From: DASYQD01 sp963846495
Lineage (GTDB): Bacteria; Acidobacteriota; Thermoanaerobaculia; Multivoradales; JAIOJS01
Direction of reading: 5' to 3'
DNA length: 64,000 nt
Assembly: GCA_963846495.1 (NCBI GenBank)
Contig: CAWJWP010000009.1
Location: forward strand, 62,001 to 126,000
Shown: piece after piece, positions 60,853 to 64,000 of the stretch
Position numbering within the stretch: position 1 is the first letter of the stretch
Layout of the letters: each line of letters begins with the position of its first letter
Position numbers and translations under genes: made by a program
Notes under the pieces: model-generated
The model's database searches: none
Seen by the model: the letters and a program-made list of their open reading frames with translations, nothing else
What the model was told of the DNA's origin: nothing

Positions 60853-61473
60853 TCAATAGGGCTCGTTCTTGACGACCGAGTATGCCATCAGGTTGATGAT
60901 GCCGCCGTCCCCGACGACGTTGCCTATCAACGGCGTCATGATCTGCCACGGGTACATGATGCGGTAGACGACGATGTTGCCGGAGGTGCCGATTCCTTCG
61001 GCGCCATCACGGAATCCGTCACCGTCGACATCGGTCCATTCGCCCGCATCCAGGGTGTCCCCATCGTCATTCAGATCCTGGAACAGGTCCGGGATGGTGA
61101 GGCTTTCGAAGTCGTTGTAGACTTGGTTCGTGATCTCAAGCTTTTCCATGTCGATCAGCGGACCGACGCGACGCTCAACCTCATCAAGAATGGTCTGTTC
61201 CTGCGTTACCGCTTCCTCGTCGACATAGCCGGTCTTGCCGAGGCGCGACGACAGGTTGGTCGCCGCTTCCAGCGAGTTGCCGACCGTCATGGCCATCGCG
61301 AATTCGATGATGCCGACCATCAGATAGACGAGCGGGAGCGCAAAGAAGCCGAACTCGATCGCCGTCGTGCCGGAATCGTCGCGCCACAACCGTCGCAAGC
61401 TGAACCTGCCACGGCGCACATGCGCCCGATGGCCCGACTGCAAATCCTGTCCTTTGGCACGGTACGTCTGCAT
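60853..61473 (-). CDS. TadE-like pseudopilin with EF-hand-like loops
   Basis: A 206-residue protein, first of the pseudopilin operon. After a long basic leader, GTTAIEFGFFALPLVYLMVG is the prepilin-type helix with the conserved Glu. The soluble part includes DLNDDGDTLDAGEWTDVDGD, two closely spaced acidic loops of the dockerin/EF-hand kind, which suggest calcium binding. Calcium is known to stabilise some pilins and pseudopilins, so this could serve assembly; the role is inferred. It ends INLMAYSVVKNEPY. Intact frame. Confidence 0.78.
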   Translation of the reverse strand: MQTYRAKGQDLQSGHRAHVRRGRFSLRRLWRDDSGTTAIEFGFFALPLVYLMVGIIEFAMAMTVGNSLEAATNLSSRLGKTGYVDEEAVTQEQTILDEVERRVGPLIDMEKLEITNQVYNDFESLTIPDLFQDLNDDGDTLDAGEWTDVDGDGFRDGAEGIGTSGNIVVYRIMYPWQIMTPLIGNVVGDGGIINLMAYSVVKNEPY

Positions 61474-61540
61474 TGCTTTGATTCCCGAACCGCCGACTCT
61501 AGATGCCGATGATCCACGGCCATGCTCGCGCGTGGCCTGG

Positions 61541-61580
61541 ATCGATAAAATTTTAGTTTTATTTTTCTTCTTAGGTACTT
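61541..61580 (-). promoter_or_regulatory. AT-rich promoter region of the Tad operon
   Basis: A tract of about 40 bp with runs of A and T lies 70-105 bp upstream of the first pseudopilin start, in a 255-bp non-coding gap. It is by far the most AT-rich stretch of the window and is the likely promoter or upstream-element site. No -35/-10 pair could be fixed. A 5-bp inverted repeat (GCGCA...TGCGC, near 61583-61600) borders it. Confidence 0.35.
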
Positions 61581-61728
61581 AGCGCATTCATTTCTGCGCT
61601 GCGGGTCTTAAGGAAGGATTAAAGGAAGAGGGACGCACAGGGCATTCGGCACACAGCGATGTGCGACATTCGGCGCAGAAGCGCGAGGTTTGGTTAAGTC
61701 GGGCTGGGCAAAAGGTTAGCGCGGCTCT

Positions 61729-63531
61729 TTACGGCCGCGGTTGGTCGAACTGCAGCGCGGCCAGATAGGCGTAGAGCCCGCCCTGCTTCATGAGCTCGGC
61801 ATGCGTGCCGATGGCTTCGATGCGCCCCTTGTCCATCACCACGATGCGGTCGGCTTTGAGCACCGTGGCCAGCCGGTGCGCGATGACCAGCGTGGTGCGG
61901 TCCTTCATCACCTGGTCGAGCGCCTGCTGCACGATGCGCTCGGATTCGGCGTCGAGCGCGCTGGTGGCCTCGTCCAGCAGCAGCAAGGCGGGATTGCGCA
62001 GGATCGCCCGCGCGATCGCGATGCGCTGGCGCTGGCCGCCCGACAGCCGAACACCGCGCTCGCCGAGGAAGGTGTCGAGGCCCTGCGGCAGGCGATCGAG
62101 GAAATCCAGCGCGTGCGCCGCCTCCGCCGCCGCGCGCACCTCGGCATCGCCGGCATCCGGCCGGGCGTAGCGGATATTGTCGCGCGCGCTGGCGCCGAAG
62201 ACGGTGGGATCCTGCGGCACCGCGCCGACGGCGCCGCGCAGCGCGGCCGGGTCGAGCTCCCGGATGTCGACGCCGTCGAACCGGATGGCGCCGGCCTCGG
62301 GATCGTAGAAGCGCAGCAGCAGCTGCATCACCGTGGTCTTGCCCGCGCCCGACGGACCGACGATCGCGACCCGTCTCGCCCGGCGCGATCGACAGGGTGA
62401 AGTCGTCGAGCGCCGGCACGGTCGGCCGCGACGGATAATGAAAGGTCACCCGCTCGAAATTGACGGCGCCCCGGCTCGGGCGCAGGCAGCGGCTTCGGAT
62501 TGGCCGCCACCACGACCGTCGGCGGCGTCGCCAGCAATTCGCCGATCCGCTCCATCGCGCCGGCCGCGCGCTGCAGATCGCCGATCACCTCGCTGACCGC
62601 GCCCAAAGCGCCGGCCAGGATCACCGCATAGAACACGAAGGCGGAGAGCTGCCCGGCGCTGAGCCGCCCGGCCACCACGTCGGCGCCGCCGACCCACAGC
62701 ACGACGCTGATCGAACCGAACACCAGCAGGATGACGATGCCGGTGAGGACCGCGCGCCAGCGGATGCGCAGCAGCGCGGTGGTGAAGGCTTCCTCCGTGC
62801 GCTCGGCGAAGCGCGCGCGGTCGTGCGGCTCGTGCGCGAAGGCCTGCACGGTGCGGATGCCGTAAAGCGCCTCGCTCGGCCTCGGCGCTGACCTCGGCCA
62901 CCTTGTCCTGGCTGACGCGCGACAGCCGCCGCACCTTGCGGCCGAACAGCACGATCGGCGCCACCACCAGCGGCACCACCGCCAGCACCAGCAAGGTCAG
63001 CTTCGGGCTGGTGATGAACAGCATGATCATGCCGCCCAGGATCAGCAGCGCGTTGCGCAGCGCGATCGACACGGAGGAGCCGACCACGACCTGCAGCAGC
63101 GTGGTGTCGGTGGTGAGGCGCGACACCACCTCGCCGGTGCGGGTGATCTCGAAGAAGCCGGGGCTGAGGCCGATGATGTGATCGAACACCGCCTTGCGGA
63201 TGTCGGCGACCACGCGCTCGCCGACCCAGGACACCAGATAGAAGCGCGCGAAGGTGCTGAACGCCAGCAGCACCGCGACGCCGAACAGGATCAGCACCGC
63301 GCGGTCGAGCAGCGAGCCGTCGCCTGCCACGCCGAAGCCCTGGTCGATCAGCAACCGCAATCCGGAGCCGAGCGCCAGCGTCGTGCCCGCCGCGACCATC
63401 AGCGCAAGGGTTGCCCCGGCGATGTACCAGCGATAGGGCATCGCGAACCGCGCAAGGCGGAACAGCAGCCGGTAGTCGCGCGAGACCTCCCGATCGCTGG
63501 AGGCCCGGTCACTGGGGGAGCGTGGCGCCAT
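61729..63531 (-). CDS. MsbA-type ABC exporter (fused TM and ATPase), three frameshifts
   Basis: The start MAPRSPSDRASSDREVSRDY is at 63531. Six membrane helices span the first ~320 residues (e.g. YIAGATLALMVAAGTTLALG, VVPLVVAPIVLFGRKVRRLS). The frame shifts near 62877 (into EALYGIRTVQAFAHE), 62475 (RGAVNFERVTFHYPSRPTVP) and 62373 (VAIVGPSGAGKTTVMQLLLR, Walker A). Signature LSGGQRQRIAIARAIL, Walker B LLLLDEATSALD and the H-loop His in VIAHRLATVLKAD complete a standard ATPase. The protein would be ~600 residues, a homodimeric half-transporter for lipids or hydrophobic compounds. Its ATG shares a base with the cyaY stop (TGATG), so the two are coupled. Confidence 0.85.
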
Positions 63532-63857
63532 CAGAGCTCCAGCTGCACGGCGCGACCCGATGCCGCAGCGAGCTCGCCGGCGAGCAGCGCCGTCAGCTCC
63601 TCCGTGCCGCGGGTCGAACGCCAGGCGCCGTCATCACCGGCGGCGAAATGCCAGGCGCCGCTCTTGGGCGAGGAGACCCAGATCTCCCGGTTGGGGGCGT
63701 GCTTGTTGACGACGTAGGCGCCGCCGTCCGGCAGCTCGATCTGCAGGATGCCGCCGCTCATCTCGACGTCCAGCCAATCGCCCAGCTGGTCCTCGATCTG
63801 CTCGAACAGGGAGTCCAGGATTTCGGCGGCGCGGCGCTCAAACTCGGCCTGATTCAT
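63531..63857 (-). CDS. cyaY: CyaY/frataxin-type iron donor
   Basis: A 108-residue protein matching the bacterial frataxin family in length and pattern: MNQAEFERRAAEILDSLFEQ, the acidic first helix that binds iron, EMSGGILQIELPDGGAYVVN, KHAPNREIWVSSPKSGAWHF and a terminal helix ELTALLAGELAAASG. CyaY regulates iron-sulfur cluster assembly on IscU. The TGA overlaps the ATG of the ABC exporter. No Shine-Dalgarno sequence is visible before its ATG. The remaining 143 bases to the window end hold no gene I can support. Confidence 0.85.
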   Translation of the reverse strand: MNQAEFERRAAEILDSLFEQIEDQLGDWLDVEMSGGILQIELPDGGAYVVNKHAPNREIWVSSPKSGAWHFAAGDDGAWRSTRGTEELTALLAGELAAASGRAVQLEL

Positions 63858-64000
63858 GAGGAAAGCCCGTTGGTGCGGCGCCGAGACGCTGGCGCAGCCT
63901 GGGGATTAACGAATTCCAGTCGCGAAAACAAGGCGATAGGACGCCGCGCCGGCCCGCTACCCATGCCCTTGCCACCCGCAAGCCGCTTCGCTATAACCCC

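Overview
The window reads as two different genomes joined at about 48.33 kb. Bases 1 to ~48,330 are very GC-rich and carry a gene set typical of an acidobacterium of the Thermoanaerobaculia/Holophagae type: TPR-bearing Ser/Thr kinases, ASPIC/UnbV repeat proteins, an IPTL-CTERM protein, and a 'DGTxxGT' repeat protein with the tandem C-terminal domain common in that group. Bases ~48,340 to 64,000 are alphaproteobacterial in character: an EF-P/SuhB pair, MetF, Tad pseudopilins, a MotA/MotB-like pair and a CyaY/ABC-exporter pair. The junction cuts a chemoreceptor-like gene from the right-hand genome and abuts the start of a cyclic-nucleotide-binding gene from the left-hand one. I take this to be an assembly chimera. 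Gene-breaking indels are roughly ten times denser on the right (at least 13 in 15.6 kb) than on the left (about 4 in 48 kb), which also suggests two sources of different consensus quality.

Left genome, in order: the 3' end of a terpenoid-synthase-like gene; a small membrane protein; a 30-residue ORF coupled to an IPTL-CTERM protein; an ECF sigma factor overlapping a Ser/Thr kinase; a patch (5,441-5,824) built from the 3' tails of three unrelated genes; a lower-GC, frameshifted unknown gene; then the main feature. That feature is a seven-gene minus-strand operon (23,598 to 6,893, about 16.7 kb) encoding an EEP-fold nuclease/phosphatase-like protein, a giant DUF6603-type protein, two large unknown proteins, two tandem paralogous beta-rich proteins, and a protein with an MptE-like domain joined to a glycosyltransferase-like domain. 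It is transcribed divergently from two multi-domain glycan genes (sulfotransferase + GT2 + GT4-like; KpsC-like + GT4). The two promoters appear to share overlapping -35 boxes. A 92-93 bp near-identical direct repeat, the 3' end of a YeaQ-type membrane gene, flanks the whole 23.5 kb block (5,530 and 29,127). This suggests a genomic island inserted at the 3' end of that gene. It is my best candidate for an undescribed system: a glycan-linked DUF6603 module.

From 29 to 48 kb: YeaQ-type protein, an ASPIC/UnbV repeat protein with a small periplasmic partner, a carboxypeptidase-regulatory-like protein, an M16 peptidase pair (one catalytic, one without the zinc motif), a VapBC toxin-antitoxin module, a SEC-C protein, an Omp85-like/DUF4390-like/histidine kinase/sigma-54 regulator operon, the large repeat protein and a TPR + double cNMP-binding protein.

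Right genome: truncated chemoreceptor-like gene, cupredoxin, di-haem cytochrome c peroxidase, metF, an EEP-family gene, efp, suhB-like phosphatase, an OmpA-domain protein, a MotA/TolQ-like and MotB/OmpA-like pair with a third membrane gene, three Tad pilus genes (TadG-like, two TadE-like), an MsbA-type ABC exporter and cyaY. No rRNA, tRNA, CRISPR array, integrase or transposase was seen. All family assignments come from reading motifs in the translations; no database search was possible.
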